Notes: a model not told the origin generated them from the sequence alone. DNA of 64,000 nt from Saccharopolyspora thermophila (GCF_014646075.1 NZ_BMMT01000013.1:62001-126000), one strand, 5' to 3'; shown: positions 41,686 to 53,138, counted from the first letter of the stretch. Made by a program: numbers and translations.

Positions 41686-42576
41686 TCAGTCGGTGCGGTC
41701 CAGGACCGACTCGGGTCCCGGGTCCGGCTCCGGCCAGCCCGGGTAGGGCGGCGGCGTGCCGCCGAAGGCGGGGCATAGCGGTTTGTGATCGCAGTAGTCG
41801 CACAGGCGGCTCGGGTTGGGCCGGAAGTCACCCGTGCGGCCGGCGCGCAGGATCGCCTGCCAGATCGCCTCCAGCGTGCGCTCGAAGCGGCGCAGCTCCG
41901 TCTCGTCCGGCGTGTACGCCAGCGACTGCTTGTTCGCCAGGTACATCAGCAGCAGCTGGCGCGGCACCTGCCCGCGCGTGCGCCACAGCACCAGGGCGTA
42001 GAACTTCATCTGGAACAGCGCCTTGGCCTCGCCGATCTCCCGCGGCGCGGCCCCGGTCTTGTAGTCCACCAGCCGGATCTCGCCGGTCGGCGCCACGTCG
42101 ACGCGGTCGATGAACCCGCGCAGCAGCACCCCCGATTCCAGCTCGGTCTCCACCCGCAGCTCGCACGCCTCCGGCTCCAACCGCCGCGGGTCCTCCAGCT
42201 CGAAGTACGCGTCCAGCAGCGCGTTCGCCGACTCCAGCCACCCGGCCAGCTCGGGGTCGTCCGGGCCGTCGAACAGCTCGCCCAGCTCGGGCTGCTGCAC
42301 GAGCAGGTCCTCCCAGGCCGGGCGCAGCAGGGCCCGCGCCTGCTCCGGCCCGCGCTCCGCGGTGGGCAGGCCGAACAGCCGTTCCAGCACCGAGTGCACC
42401 ACCGTGCCGCGCACCTGCGCCCTGCTCGGCGTCTCCGGCAGCCGGTCGACCGCCCGGAACCGGTACAGCAGCGGGCACTGCTTGAAATCGCTGGCCCGGG
42501 ACGGCGACAGCGCCGGGCGCCTGGTCCCGCCGTCGTGCACTCCGCCGCCTGCCGCTACCTGAGCCGGTTCCGCCAT
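41686..42576 (-). CDS. RecB-family PD-(D/E)XK exonuclease with iron-sulfur cluster motif (Rv2119-like)
   Basis: This 296-residue nuclease has LSPSRASDFKQCPLLYRFRAVDR at its N-terminus, the RecB core RGFIDRVDVAPTGEIRLVDYKTG (Asp, Asp and Lys of PD-(D/E)XK), and a C-terminal LCDYCDHKPLCPAF. The first Cys (KQCP) with the last three (C-x2-C-x5-C) forms the 4Fe-4S staple known from AddB and Cas4-like nucleases. It probably processes DNA ends in repair. ATG 42576 was chosen over 42630 because the conserved region is complete and a TAGGGT hexamer lies 8 nt upstream. It is divergent from the M50 protease. M. tuberculosis Rv2119 holds the same place. Confidence 0.86.
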   Translation of the reverse strand: MAEPAQVAAGGGVHDGGTRRPALSPSRASDFKQCPLLYRFRAVDRLPETPSRAQVRGTVVHSVLERLFGLPTAERGPEQARALLRPAWEDLLVQQPELGELFDGPDDPELAGWLESANALLDAYFELEDPRRLEPEACELRVETELESGVLLRGFIDRVDVAPTGEIRLVDYKTGAAPREIGEAKALFQMKFYALVLWRTRGQVPRQLLLMYLANKQSLAYTPDETELRRFERTLEAIWQAILRAGRTGDFRPNPSRLCDYCDHKPLCPAFGGTPPPYPGWPEPDPGPESVLDRTD

Positions 42577-42591
42577 GGCCCCGAACCCTAA

Positions 42592-44688
<2,097 letters not shown>

Positions 44689-44700
44689 AGGCACGAGCAG

Positions 44701-44726
44701 GCCCGCCCCGAATTCCCGGGGCGGGC
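44701..44726. terminator. Bidirectional terminator after trmI
   Basis: GCCCGCCCCG (44701-44710) and CGGGGCGGGC (44717-44726) form a perfect 10-bp stem with the loop AATTCC. It is located between convergent trmI and the membrane-anchored protein gene. Confidence 0.7.
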
Positions 44727-44774
44727 CGTGTGCGCGAAGGCTCGTGCAGCGAAGGTTCGACCTGGAGCGGGGGC

Positions 44775-45425
44775 TCACTGGTCGAGCTGGCAGACCTTCC
44801 ACTCGCCGTTCTCGACGGTGAGCGCCATGGTCTGGTCCACGGGGTGGGTCTTCCCGTCGGCCTGGTAGGTTCCCGACAACTTTGCGGTGGCCGTGTCGCC
44901 ACGCTCGGTGACCTCGCCGAGCTTGACGTTGAACTTCCACTCCTTGAGCTGGTCCAGCGCCTCGTTCAGCTCGGCCCTGTTGGCCTGGCAGAACAGGCTG
45001 CTCACCCCGGCGAAGTCGCCGGCGTTGACCTTGTTGACGACCTGCTGGGCGACGGGTCGCGCCTCACCCGGGCCGCTGTTCAGCCAGAAGAACAGCCCCA
45101 CCCCGGCACCGGCGAGCACGACGACGGCCGCGACCAGGCCCAGGATGAGCGGCAGCTTCGACTTCTTCGGCTGCGGCGGCTCAACCTCCGCGAAGCCGTT
45201 CGGCTCCTGAAGCCAGGACCCGGGGCCGAACTCGCTGCCCCACTGCGGGGGTGCGGGCGCCTGCTGCGGCTGCTCCTGGCCCGGCTGCGGCCAGCCGGTG
45301 TGCTGGTTGCCGTACCAGGCCGGCTGCTGCTGCGGGGTTTCCGACGGTCCCGCTGCGGGGAAACCGTTGCCCGTGGGTTGCTGGCCCCACCCGCCCGGTC
45401 CAGGTTGCTGCGGCGGATAGGTCAT
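44775..45425 (-). CDS. Pro/Gln-rich membrane-anchored protein with DUF4878-like extracellular domain
   Basis: This 216-residue protein has a Pro/Gln/Gly-rich cytoplasmic N-terminus (about 1-88, many QQP and WPQP units), a Lys-flanked transmembrane helix (KKSKLPLILGLVAAVVVLAG, about 87-110), and an extracytoplasmic domain. That domain contains VAQQVVNKVNAGDFAGVSSLFC and ends VENGEWKVCQLDQ, where two Cys may form a disulfide. This NTF2-like DUF4878 layout is widespread in actinobacteria and has no assigned function. ATG 45425 follows GGGGAGGAG by 4 nt. It is divergent from mpa. Confidence 0.75.
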   Translation of the reverse strand: MTYPPQQPGPGGWGQQPTGNGFPAAGPSETPQQQPAWYGNQHTGWPQPGQEQPQQAPAPPQWGSEFGPGSWLQEPNGFAEVEPPQPKKSKLPLILGLVAAVVVLAGAGVGLFFWLNSGPGEARPVAQQVVNKVNAGDFAGVSSLFCQANRAELNEALDQLKEWKFNVKLGEVTERGDTATAKLSGTYQADGKTHPVDQTMALTVENGEWKVCQLDQ

Positions 45426-45629
45426 GAACTCCTCCCCGGAGGTGTGCGGCTTTCGGGTGCCGGCTTTCGCGCGGCGGCCGTAAGTAGATCAGAGGGCGCG
45501 ACGCGACGTGCACGGAGTGGACCATTCGGGACCGAATCGTCACGGGCCGCGCGGTCGCCCGTCAGCCGGAGTTGTTCCAAATGATGGGAGAAGTCCAGTG
45601 GGTGGACGCGATGCCGCCACCGCAACGCC

Positions 45630-45662
45630 ACCCGGATGCCGGAGCGGTTAACCCGGATGCCG
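45630..45662. repeat. Two 12-bp direct repeats spaced 21 bp in the mpa upstream region
   Basis: ACCCGGATGCCG occurs at 45630-45641 and at 45651-45662, exactly two helical turns apart. A shorter partial copy (ATGCCGCC) starts near 45611. They lie in the 522-bp gap (45426-45947) between the membrane protein gene and mpa, which otherwise shows no gene. Repeats in phase suggest a DNA-binding protein site. Confidence 0.5.
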
Positions 45663-45909
45663 CGTCCTGGCCACCACCACTGTGGCGCAATGGAAAATCG
45701 GTGCTGGTGAGGGCTGCCGAGGGCCCGGCCGCCCGGTGCGGAACGTATCGAACGGACCATGATCGTCAACGCACCGTGTTCGGCCCCGCCGGCCCGGGCG
45801 GCGGCCCGCTGGTACCAACCTGGACTACATCATGGGGATTCGCGGGTTTTTGTGGCACGCTGGGCGATCCGGCGGGCATTAACGACGCCGCCGTCGTCGG
45901 TGATCGCCG

Positions 45910-45924
45910 GTACCGTGGTGGTAC
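45910..45924 (+). promoter_or_regulatory. Inverted repeat and candidate -10 upstream of mpa
   Basis: GTACC (45910-45914) and GGTAC (45920-45924) are inverted with a 5-nt centre. TACCGT (45911-45916) inside it could be the -10, giving a leader of about 25 nt with the GGGAGGAGGG ribosome-binding site. The overlap would allow repression; that is inference. Confidence 0.35.
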
Positions 45925-45947
45925 GAGCACGGGAGGAGGGTGCCGAC

Positions 45948-47738
45948 ATGCAGCACGACCGTCCCGGCAGCCGGCCTGAGGAGGGCGGCGAGCAGTACAG
46001 CGGTGGCTCTGCAGAACTCCGCAGCCAGATCCGTCTCCTGGAGGACGAGGTTGCGCTGCTGCGCCGCAGGCTCAACGAGTCTCCCCAACAGGTCCGGTTG
46101 CTGGAAAAGCGGCTGGCCGAGGCATCCGAGAGAGTGAGTCAGCTCACCGAACGGAACGCCAAACTCACCGAGACCCTGAAGGAAGCGCGGAGCCAGCTGA
46201 TGGCCCTGCGCGAGGAAGTCGACCGCCTCGCCCAGCCCCCGAGCGGCTACGGCGTGTTCCTGCGCCGCTACGAGGACGGCACGGTCGACGTGTTCACGTC
46301 TGGTCGCAAGATGCGGGTGGCGGTGTCGCCCAACGTCGAGACGGAGGAACTGAGACTGGGCCAGTCAGTGCGCCTCAACGAGGCCCTGACCGTGGTGGAG
46401 GCTGGTGCGTTCGAGCAAACCGGTGAGGTCTGCACCTTCCGGGAGCTGCTGTCCAGCGGCCCCGGGGAGAGCCCCCGGGCGCTCGTGCTGGGCCACACCG
46501 ACGAGGAACGCGTGGTGTGGGTGACCGAACCGCTGGCCGCCGCCGGGCTCAAGGCCGGCGACTCGGTGCTGGTCGACAGCAAGGCGGGGTACGCCTACGA
46601 CATCGTGCCGAAGGCCGAGGTCGAGGACCTCGTGCTGGAGGAGGTCCCGGACGTCGGGTACCACGACATCGGCGGGCTGGCCAGCCAGATCGAGCAGATC
46701 CGCGACGCCGTGGAGCTGCCGTTCCTGCACTCCGACCTCTACATCGAGTACCAGCTGCGCCCGCCCAAGGGCGTCCTGCTCTACGGCCCTCCGGGCTGCG
46801 GCAAGACGCTCATCGCCAAGGCGGTGGCCAACTCGTTGGCCAAGCAGGTCGCCGCGGCGCGCGGGGACGACGATGGTCAGGCCAAGTCGTACTTCCTGAA
46901 CATCAAGGGCCCCGAGCTGCTGAACAAGTTCGTCGGCGAGACCGAGCGGCACATCCGGTTGATCTTCCAGCGCGCCCGGGAGAAGGCATCCGAGGGCACG
47001 CCGGTGATCGTGTTCTTCGACGAGATGGACTCGATCTTCCGGACCCGCGGCAGCGGCGTGTCCTCGGACGTGGAGACCACCATCGTGCCGCAGCTGCTCA
47101 GCGAGATCGACGGCGTCGAGGGACTCGAGAACGTCATCGTCATCGGTGCCTCCAACCGCGAGGACATGATCGACCCCGCGATCCTGCGGCCGGGCCGGCT
47201 GGACGTGAAGATCAAGATCGAGCGTCCGGACGCCGAGTCGGCCAAGGACATCTTCTCCAAGTACCTGACCCCGGACCTGCCGATCCACGAGGAGGACCTC
47301 AAGGAGTTCGGCGGCGACAAGGCCGCGTGCGTGGAGGCGATGATCCAGGCCACGGTCGAGCGGATGTACGCCGAGACCGAGGAGAACCGGTTCCTGGAGG
47401 TCACCTACGCCAACGGGGACAAGGAGGTCCTGTACTTCAAGGACTTCAACTCGGGCGCGATGATCCAGAACATCGTCGACCGGGCAAAGAAGGCGGCGAT
47501 CAAGTCGGTGCTGGAGACCGGCCAGCCGGGCCTGCGGGTGCAGCACCTGCAGGACGCCATCGTCGACGAGTTCGCCGAGAACGAGGACCTGCCCAACACC
47601 ACCAACCCGGACGACTGGGCCCGCATCTCCGGCAAGAAGGGCGAGCGGATCGTCTACATCCGCACCCTGGTCAGCGGGAAGAACCAGGAGTCCGGCCGGG
47701 CGATCGACACGGCCACCAACACGGGCCAGTACCTGTGA
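45948..47738 (+). CDS. mpa: Proteasomal AAA+ ATPase (Mpa/ARC)
   Basis: This 596-residue hexameric unfoldase delivers pupylated proteins to the 20S core. It has an N-terminal coiled coil (about 20-85, [19 protein letters not shown] onward) that captures Pup, followed by an OB-fold region ([23 protein letters not shown]). The AAA module has Walker A GPPGCGKT starting at residue 280 and Walker B FFDEMDS with Asp358-Glu359. The C-terminal GQYL ends in the tyrosine-containing tail that docks on the alpha ring. The ATG at 45948 follows GGGAGGAGGG by 7 nt. The length is close to the 609 residues of M. tuberculosis Mpa. Order mpa, (two genes), dop, pup, prcB, prcA agrees with other actinobacteria. 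Confidence 0.97.
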   Translation: MQHDRPGSRPEEGGEQYSGGSAELRSQIRLLEDEVALLRRRLNESPQQVRLLEKRLAEASERVSQLTERNAKLTETLKEARSQLMALREEVDRLAQPPSGYGVFLRRYEDGTVDVFTSGRKMRVAVSPNVETEELRLGQSVRLNEALTVVEAGAFEQTGEVCTFRELLSSGPGESPRALVLGHTDEERVVWVTEPLAAAGLKAGDSVLVDSKAGYAYDIVPKAEVEDLVLEEVPDVGYHDIGGLASQIEQIRDAVELPFLHSDLYIEYQLRPPKGVLLYGPPGCGKTLIAKAVANSLAKQVAAARGDDDGQAKSYFLNIKGPELLNKFVGETERHIRLIFQRAREKASEGTPVIVFFDEMDSIFRTRGSGVSSDVETTIVPQLLSEIDGVEGLENVIVIGASNREDMIDPAILRPGRLDVKIKIERPDAESAKDIFSKYLTPDLPIHEEDLKEFGGDKAACVEAMIQATVERMYAETEENRFLEVTYANGDKEVLYFKDFNSGAMIQNIVDRAKKAAIKSVLETGQPGLRVQHLQDAIVDEFAENEDLPNTTNPDDWARISGKKGERIVYIRTLVSGKNQESGRAIDTATNTGQYL

Positions 47739-47748
47739 CGGCCGCGGC

Positions 47749-47781
47749 GGGGCCGCCATCCCGCACCGGGGTGGCGGCCCC
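47749..47781 (+). terminator. Terminator hairpin after mpa
   Basis: GGGGCCGCCA (47749-47758) and TGGCGGCCCC (47772-47781) form a perfect 10-bp stem starting 10 nt after the mpa stop codon, with a 13-nt loop that can pair further. Confidence 0.7.
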
Positions 47782-47807
47782 GAGCTGTGCCCGGGCGCGG
47801 CAACGGT

Positions 47808-47813
47808 TACGTT
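47808..47813 (+). promoter_or_regulatory. Leaderless -10 element of the aldo/keto reductase gene (TACGTT)
   Basis: TACGTT ends 7 nt before ATG 47821, with no ribosome-binding site between. Confidence 0.45.
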
Positions 47814-47820
47814 TCCAGGC

Positions 47821-48771
47821 ATGATCCCCGCGCAGACACCGGTACAGCGCCTCGGACTGGGCTTGGCCGCGCTCGGACGCCCCGCCTACATCAACGTCGG
47901 CCGCGTCGACGTGCTGCCCGTTCAGCGCACGGCGCAGGCCATGCGGGAGCGCACCCGCACGGTGCTCGACGCCGCGTACGCCAGCGGGATCCGGTGGGTG
48001 GACGCCGCGCGCTCCTACGGCAGCGCGGAGCAGTTCCTCGCCGACTGGCTGCGCGAGCGCGGCCACGAGGACGTCACGGTCTCCAGCAAGTGGGGGTACG
48101 CCTACGTCGCGGAGTGGCGCATCGAAACCGAGGTGCACGAGGTCAAGGAGCACTCGGTGGAGCGGCTTCGCACCCAGTGGGCCGAGACCCGGACCCTGCT
48201 CGGCGACCGGGTGGACCTGTACCAGGTGCATTCGCTGACCGTGGACAGCCCGCTGTTCGATGACCTGGCGCTGCAGCACGAGCTGGCCCGTATCCGCGAC
48301 GCCGGGGTGCGGCTGGGGTTCTCCACCAGCGGCGCGGCGCAGGCCGACACCATCGAGCGGGCCTGGGAGCTCGAGGTGGGCGGGCGCCAGCTGTTCGGGG
48401 CGGTGCAGTCGACCTGGAACGCGATGGAGCCGTCGGCGGGGCGGGCGCTGAGCGAGGCGCATGCCGGCGGCTGGCGGGTTCTGGTGAAGGAGACGCTGGC
48501 CAACGGGCGGCTGGCGGTGGACCCGCCGCGGGAGCTCGCCGAGGTTGCCGACCGGCACGGGGTGGGGCCCGACGCCGTCGCCATCGCCTACGTGCTGCGC
48601 CAGCCGTGGGCCGACGTGGTGCTGCTCGGCCCGGCGAGTGTAGCGCAGCTGGAGTCGAACCTGGCGGCCTGCCGGGTGGAGCTGACCGACCGGGACGACC
48701 AGGCGCTGCGGTCCCTGCTGCGGGACGCGGCGACGTACTGGGGCGAGCGCGCCACCCTGCCCTGGCACTGA
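47821..48771 (+). CDS. Aldo/keto reductase family oxidoreductase
   Basis: This 316-residue (alpha/beta)8-barrel NADPH-dependent reductase carries the AKR tetrad: Asp and Tyr in RWVDAARSYGSAEQFL, Lys in VTVSSKWGY and His in DLYQVHSL. Cofactor-binding segments near the C-terminus (ADVVLLGPASVAQLESNLAA) are typical. The substrate is unknown. It is inserted between mpa and dop, convergent with the following Nudix gene (14 bp between stops). The start has a leaderless-type -10. Confidence 0.88.
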   Translation: MIPAQTPVQRLGLGLAALGRPAYINVGRVDVLPVQRTAQAMRERTRTVLDAAYASGIRWVDAARSYGSAEQFLADWLRERGHEDVTVSSKWGYAYVAEWRIETEVHEVKEHSVERLRTQWAETRTLLGDRVDLYQVHSLTVDSPLFDDLALQHELARIRDAGVRLGFSTSGAAQADTIERAWELEVGGRQLFGAVQSTWNAMEPSAGRALSEAHAGGWRVLVKETLANGRLAVDPPRELAEVADRHGVGPDAVAIAYVLRQPWADVVLLGPASVAQLESNLAACRVELTDRDDQALRSLLRDAATYWGERATLPWH

Positions 48772-48785
48772 GTCACTAGATCGGA

Positions 48786-49298
48786 CTACTTCGCCCGGGC
48801 GAACCACTCCTGGACGAACTGGCGGGCGTCCGGGACGAACGGCCAGGACGGGTCCCGCAGGCGTTCGCGGAGTTCCGGCAGGGGCATCCACCACCCTTCG
48901 GCCACTTCGTCCGGCTGGTGGACGATGGGGCCGTCCCAGCGGGCCTCGTAGAGGAAACCGTGGAAGCGCACGCTACCCAGTTCGTGCACCGTGCGGAACA
49001 CAAAGCGCACCGGGACCCCGCGCACTCCCAACTCCTCGGCGAGTTCGCGGCGCGCGGTTGCGTCCGGGTCCTCCCCGGCGGCCACCACACCGCCGGCCCA
49101 GCAGTCGTGCATGCCCGGGTAGACGTCCTTGGAGTCGGTGCGCCGGTGCACGTAGACCTCGGTGCCGTCCGGCGAGAGCACCAGCACCGACGCCGCCGCG
49201 TGCCACAACCCCTCGGCGCGCATCCGCTGCCGCGTCGCGCTGCCCACGACACGCCCGGCCGCGTCGTAGACCGCGACGAGTTCCCCGCTCGCGTTCAC
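48786..49298 (-). CDS. Nudix hydrolase (YfcD-like)
   Basis: This 170-residue protein has the complete Nudix box, GGVVAAGEDPDATARRELAEE continuing with LGV (Gx5Ex7REUxEExGU), near residues 69-91. LWHAAASVLVLSPDGTEVYVHRR upstream and KDVYPGMHDCWAGG are typical of the isopentenyl-diphosphate-isomerase-like/YfcD subfamily. It hydrolyses a nucleoside-diphosphate-linked compound of unknown identity. GTG 49298 was selected; no ribosome-binding site is clear. It is divergent from dop with about 130 bp between them. Confidence 0.87.
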   Translation of the reverse strand: MNASGELVAVYDAAGRVVGSATRQRMRAEGLWHAAASVLVLSPDGTEVYVHRRTDSKDVYPGMHDCWAGGVVAAGEDPDATARRELAEELGVRGVPVRFVFRTVHELGSVRFHGFLYEARWDGPIVHQPDEVAEGWWMPLPELRERLRDPSWPFVPDARQFVQEWFARAK

Positions 49299-49413
49299 GC
49301 CCCGATCGTCGCACCCGCCCGTCGAGGCACGGCAGTCACGCCACCCGCCGCCGAAGACCCCGACAATCGTGAACCTGTGGCGTGCGGCACTTAGCTTGGT
49401 CGGTGATACCCCG

Positions 49414-49419
49414 TACGCT
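49414..49419 (+). promoter_or_regulatory. Leaderless -10 element of dop (TACGCT)
   Basis: TACGCT ends 7 nt before ATG 49427. The same hexamer is used in front of metH. No purine-rich ribosome-binding site precedes the ATG. Confidence 0.5.
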
Positions 49420-49426
49420 GCCAGGT

Positions 49427-50926
49427 ATGCGGCGGATCATGGGAACCGAGGTGGAGTACGGCATCGTCGTGCCGGGCGACTCCGGCGCCAACCCGGTGCT
49501 GACCTCCACGCACATCGTGCTGGCCTACGCGGCGGCGGCCGACATCCCGCGGGCGCGGCGCGCGCGCTGGGACTACGAGGTGGAATCGCCGCTGCGCGAC
49601 GCCCGCGGCTTCGACCTCAGCACCACGGCGCAGCAGACCAACGGTTCGGACGGCGACGACCTCGGGGCGGCCAATGTCATCCTCACCAACGGTGCGCGGC
49701 TGTACGTCGACCACGCGCACCCCGAGTACTCCGCGCCCGAGGTGACCAACCCGCGTGACGCCGTCATCTGGGACAAGGCCGGCGAGCGCGTCATGGAGGA
49801 GGCCGCGATCCGCGCGGCCAGCGTGCCCGGCACCGCGCCGATCCAGCTGTACAAGAACAACGTTGACGGCAAGGGCGCCAGCTACGGCACCCACGAGAAC
49901 TACTTGATGGCGCGCAGCACCCCGTTCACCGCGGTGATCGGCGGGCTGACGCCGTTCTTCGCCTCCCGCCAGGTGGTGTGCGGCTCCGGCCGGGTCGGGA
50001 TCGGCCAGGCGGGGGAGAAGGCGGGCTTCCAGCTCGCCCAGCGCTCCGACTACATCGAGGTCGAGGTCGGCCTGGAAACCACCCTCAAACGCGGCATCAT
50101 CAACACCCGCGACGAACCGCACGCCGACGCCGACAAGTACCGTCGGCTGCACGTCATCATCGGCGACGCCAACCTGGCCGAGACCTCCACGTACCTCAAG
50201 CTCGGCACCACGGCACTGGTGCTGGACATGATCGAGTCCGGGCAGCGGTTCGACGACCTCAAGCTGGCCGATCCGGTGCAGGCGGTGCACCTGATCAGCC
50301 ATGACCCGACGCTCAAGCAGACCGTGGAGCTCTCCGACGGGCGCCGGTTCACCGGGCTGGACCTGCAGCGCGCCTACCACGAGCGCGCCGCCCGGCACCT
50401 CGACAAGCACGGCGGCGAGCGCGCCGCCCGCGAGGTGCTGCAGACCTGGGGCGAGGTGCTCGACCTGCTCGGCAACGACCCGATGGACTGCGCCGACCGG
50501 CTGGACTGGCCCGCCAAGCTGCGGCTGCTGGAGAGCTACCGGACCCGCGACAACCTGGGCTGGGCGTCGCCGCGGCTGCACATGATCGACCTGCAGTACT
50601 CCGACGTGCGGCTGGACAAGGGCCTGTACAACCGGCTGGTCGCGCGCGGCTCGATGAAGCGCCTGGTCAGCGAGGAGGAGGTGCGGGCGGCGGTGACCAC
50701 CCCGCCGGAGGACACCCGCGCCTACTTCCGCGGCCGGTGCCTGGAGCGCTACCCGGCGGAGGTGGCCGCCGCGTCCTGGGACTCGGTGATCTTCGACCTG
50801 GGGCGGGAATCCCTGGTGCGTATCCCGACGTTGGAACCGCTGCGCGGCACGCGCGCCCACGTGGGTGAGCTGCTCGAGGCTGCGGCCAGCGCCGAGGAGC
50901 TGGTCGACTCGCTGACGAAGGGGTGA
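49427..50926 (+). CDS. dop: Deamidase/depupylase of Pup
   Basis: This 499-residue enzyme has a glutamine-synthetase-like fold and deamidates the C-terminal Gln of Pup to Glu; it also removes Pup from substrates. The N-terminus [12 protein letters not shown] supplies Glu8 and Glu10 of the metal/ATP site. [18 protein letters not shown] and [17 protein letters not shown] are near-invariant. The segment [19 protein letters not shown] after residue 60 is the Dop-specific loop absent from PafA. It ends [22 protein letters not shown] 49427 gives the same N-terminus as the M. tuberculosis protein. pup follows 155 bp later with its own promoter candidate. Confidence 0.97.
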   Translation: MRRIMGTEVEYGIVVPGDSGANPVLTSTHIVLAYAAAADIPRARRARWDYEVESPLRDARGFDLSTTAQQTNGSDGDDLGAANVILTNGARLYVDHAHPEYSAPEVTNPRDAVIWDKAGERVMEEAAIRAASVPGTAPIQLYKNNVDGKGASYGTHENYLMARSTPFTAVIGGLTPFFASRQVVCGSGRVGIGQAGEKAGFQLAQRSDYIEVEVGLETTLKRGIINTRDEPHADADKYRRLHVIIGDANLAETSTYLKLGTTALVLDMIESGQRFDDLKLADPVQAVHLISHDPTLKQTVELSDGRRFTGLDLQRAYHERAARHLDKHGGERAAREVLQTWGEVLDLLGNDPMDCADRLDWPAKLRLLESYRTRDNLGWASPRLHMIDLQYSDVRLDKGLYNRLVARGSMKRLVSEEEVRAAVTTPPEDTRAYFRGRCLERYPAEVAAASWDSVIFDLGRESLVRIPTLEPLRGTRAHVGELLEAAASAEELVDSLTKG

Positions 50927-51015
50927 TCGGGCGGTCGCAGCGGGTGAGGATCCCGCGCACCGGAAAGATCGCGAAGACGCCCGGCTGGCTGTGGGCGAAC
51001 GGGTGGTCGGATCGG

Positions 51016-51021
51016 TAGTGT
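51016..51021 (+). promoter_or_regulatory. Candidate -10 (TAGTGT) of pup
   Basis: TAGTGT lies 60 nt upstream of ATG 51082 and would give a leader of about 54 nt. That leader contains a small hairpin, GTCCCC (51034-51039)/GGGGAC (51047-51052), before the GGGAGG ribosome-binding site. Confidence 0.4.
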
Positions 51022-51081
51022 TCACAGCAGGAAGTCCCCGCGACCAGGGGACATCCGAGAGGGCAACCACCGGGAGGCAAG

Positions 51082-51273
51082 ATGTCCCAGGAAAAGGTTC
51101 AGCGGCACGGTGGCGGCGGCGAGGACGAGGAACAGGGCCCCGAGGCCGCCGGCCAGGAACGTCGCGAAAAGCTCGGCGAGGACGTCGACGCCATCCTGGA
51201 CGAGATCGACGACGTCCTGGAGGAGAACGCCGAGGACTTCGTCCGCGCGTACGTGCAGAAGGGCGGGCAGTAG
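51082..51273 (+). CDS. pup: Prokaryotic ubiquitin-like protein Pup
   Basis: This 63-residue, acidic, mostly disordered protein tags substrates for the proteasome. The C-terminal half DAILDEIDDVLEENAEDFVRAY is the helix-forming Mpa-binding region. The protein ends KGGQ, so the last residue is Gln and Dop must deamidate it before PafA can ligate it. The N-terminal half is Gly/Gln/Glu-rich (RHGGGGEDEEQG). ATG 51082 follows GGGAGG by 6 nt. It is followed by a hairpin and a separate -10 candidate before prcB, which would let Pup be made in excess of the core particle. Confidence 0.97.
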   Translation: MSQEKVQRHGGGGEDEEQGPEAAGQERREKLGEDVDAILDEIDDVLEENAEDFVRAYVQKGGQ

Positions 51274-51310
51274 ACCCGGGCGGGCGCGGCCCGCGCGGAC
51301 ACCACCGGCA

Positions 51311-51333
51311 CCGGGCCGGCCGAACCGGCCCGG
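51311..51333 (+). terminator. Hairpin between pup and prcB (partial terminator/processing site)
   Basis: CCGGGCCGG (51311-51319) and CCGGCCCGG (51325-51333) form a perfect 9-bp GC-only stem with a 5-nt loop. It lies 38 nt after the pup stop and about 100 nt before prcB. Without a T tract it may cause partial termination or protect the pup mRNA 3' end. Confidence 0.5.
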
Positions 51334-51394
51334 CGTCGTCCTGCGCACCGGATGCCCAACCGGCACCGCCGACGCGGACCGGGCGCCCACTCTC

Positions 51395-51400
51395 TAAAGT
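51395..51400 (+). promoter_or_regulatory. Candidate -10 (TAAAGT) for prcBA
   Basis: TAAAGT lies 33 nt upstream of the prcB ATG and would give a leader of about 27 nt with an AGGAG ribosome-binding site. It follows the pup terminator-like hairpin, so prcBA can be transcribed independently. Confidence 0.45.
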
Positions 51401-51433
51401 GCAGTCTGTCGTGCCCCTTGAGATCAGGAGACG

Positions 51434-52288
51434 ATGTCGCTGATGGAACCGAGCTCGGCCCAGTTCCCGGGTCAGGCCCTGCCCGCCGCGTACCTCGCCC
51501 GGGGGTCGTCGTCATTCACCGACTTCCTCCGCGCGACCGCGCCCGAGCTGCTGCCCGGCGGCCGCAGCGTCCCGGAGGGGGCCGTGGAGGCCCCGCACGG
51601 CACGACGATCGTCGCGGTCACCTTCCGCGGCGGTGTGCTGCTGGCCGGTGACCGCCGCGCCACCATGGGCAACCTGATCGCCCAGCGCGACATGGAGAAG
51701 CTGTTCGTCACCGACTCGTACTCCGCGGTCGGCATCGCCGGGACCGCCGGGGTCGCGCAGGAGATCGTGCGGCTGTACGCGGTGGAGCTGGAACACTACG
51801 AGAAGCTCGAGGGCGTCCCGCTGTCGCTGGACGGCAAGGCCAACAAGCTGGCCACCATGCTGCGCGGGAACCTGCCGGCGGCGATGCAGGGCCTGGCGGT
51901 CGTGCCGCTGTTCGCCGGGTACGACACCGAGGCCGACGACCCGGACCGGGCGGGCCGCATCGTGTCCTACGACGTGGTCGGCGGCCGCTACGACGAAATC
52001 GGCGGCTACCACGCCGTCGGTTCCGGTTCGCTGTTCGCGAAGTCGGCGCTGAAGAAGCGCTTCGACCCGGACGCGGACCGCGACACCGCCGTGCGTGTGG
52101 CGATCGAGGCGCTCTACGACGCGGCCGACGACGACACCGCCACCGGCGGCCCGGACCTGGCGCGGCGCATCTACCCGTCCGTCATCACCATCACCGCCGC
52201 GGACGGCGCGGTGCGGATGCCCGAGGACCGCGCGGCCGAGATCGCCGGCGACGTGGTCAACAGCCGGATGGAGAACCCCGGCGGCTGA
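51434..52288 (+). CDS. prcB: 20S proteasome beta subunit
   Basis: This 284-residue subunit is made as a pro-form. The propeptide (1-56) ends APHG and the catalytic threonine is Thr57 in [10 protein letters not shown], exposed by autocatalysis when half-particles join. [10 protein letters not shown] and the [10 protein letters not shown] and [10 protein letters not shown] segments are standard. It forms the inner rings that cleave unfolded substrates. Two ATGs compete: 51434 is only 3 nt after AGGAG and 51443 is 12 nt after it. The former is kept for its fuller propeptide. It precedes prcA by 60 bp. Confidence 0.96.
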   Translation: MSLMEPSSAQFPGQALPAAYLARGSSSFTDFLRATAPELLPGGRSVPEGAVEAPHGTTIVAVTFRGGVLLAGDRRATMGNLIAQRDMEKLFVTDSYSAVGIAGTAGVAQEIVRLYAVELEHYEKLEGVPLSLDGKANKLATMLRGNLPAAMQGLAVVPLFAGYDTEADDPDRAGRIVSYDVVGGRYDEIGGYHAVGSGSLFAKSALKKRFDPDADRDTAVRVAIEALYDAADDDTATGGPDLARRIYPSVITITAADGAVRMPEDRAAEIAGDVVNSRMENPGG

Positions 52289-52348
52289 TGCGGTGAGCCG
52301 CTTCCCCGCCTGCCCGAGCGAGCAGATTCGAACCAGGAGTGCCCAGCC

Positions 52349-53104
52349 GTGACGATGCCGTTCTACACCTCTCCCGAGCAGTTGATGCGGGAGCGTTCCG
52401 AGCTGGCCCGCAAGGGCATTGCGCGGGGCCGCAGCGTGGTGGTGCTGAAGTACGCCGGTGGCGTGCTGTTCGTGGCCGAGAACCCCTCGCCGACACTGCA
52501 CAAGGTGTCCGAGATCTACGACCGCATCGGGTTCGCCGCGGTGGGCCGCTACAGCGAGTTCGAGGCGCTGCGGGTGGCCGGGGTGCGCATCGCCGACGTG
52601 CGCGGCTATTCCTACGACCGGCGCGACGTCACCGGGCGGTCGCTGGCCAACACCTACGCCCAGCACCTGGGGGCGATCTTCACCGAGCAGATCAAGCCGT
52701 TCGAGGTGGAGATCTGCGTGGCGGAGGTCGGGTACACCGCCGAGACCGACCAGCTGTACCGGCTGACCTACGACGGTTCCATCGTGGACGAGCCGCAGTA
52801 CGTGGTGATGGGCGGTCAGGCGGACGCGATCACCAGCGCGCTGAAGGACTCCTTCAGCGACGGCATGGAGCTGGCCGACGCGGTGAAGGTGGCGGTGCAG
52901 GCGCTGTCGTCCGGTGGTGACAGCAGCCGCGAGCTGGGCCTGGGCCAGCTGGAGGTGGCGGTGCTCGACCGCGACCGCCCGCACCGGACGTTCCGCCGCA
53001 TCCAGGGCGCGGCGCTCAAGGCCCTGCTGCCGCAGGCGGAGTCGGCTTCGGACTCCGGTGCGGGCGAAGGGAAATCCAACGACAGGTCCGAAAAGGACAA
53101 GTAG
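52349..53104 (+). CDS. prcA: 20S proteasome alpha subunit
   Basis: This 251-residue subunit forms the outer gating rings. The N-terminus [20 protein letters not shown] with [14 protein letters not shown] is the actinobacterial PrcA gate octapeptide and helix H0. Inside, [13 protein letters not shown] and [20 protein letters not shown] are nearly identical to M. tuberculosis PrcA. The C-terminal 30 residues (after ALLPQAES) are variable, acidic and charged. GTG 52349 aligns with the mycobacterial start length, and AGGAG lies 10 nt upstream. It converges on a PAP2-lipid-kinase gene. Confidence 0.96.
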   Translation: MTMPFYTSPEQLMRERSELARKGIARGRSVVVLKYAGGVLFVAENPSPTLHKVSEIYDRIGFAAVGRYSEFEALRVAGVRIADVRGYSYDRRDVTGRSLANTYAQHLGAIFTEQIKPFEVEICVAEVGYTAETDQLYRLTYDGSIVDEPQYVVMGGQADAITSALKDSFSDGMELADAVKVAVQALSSGGDSSRELGLGQLEVAVLDRDRPHRTFRRIQGAALKALLPQAESASDSGAGEGKSNDRSEKDK

Positions 53105-53138
53105 GGTATCGGCTGTCCTTTCTGGCCACATCGCTTCC

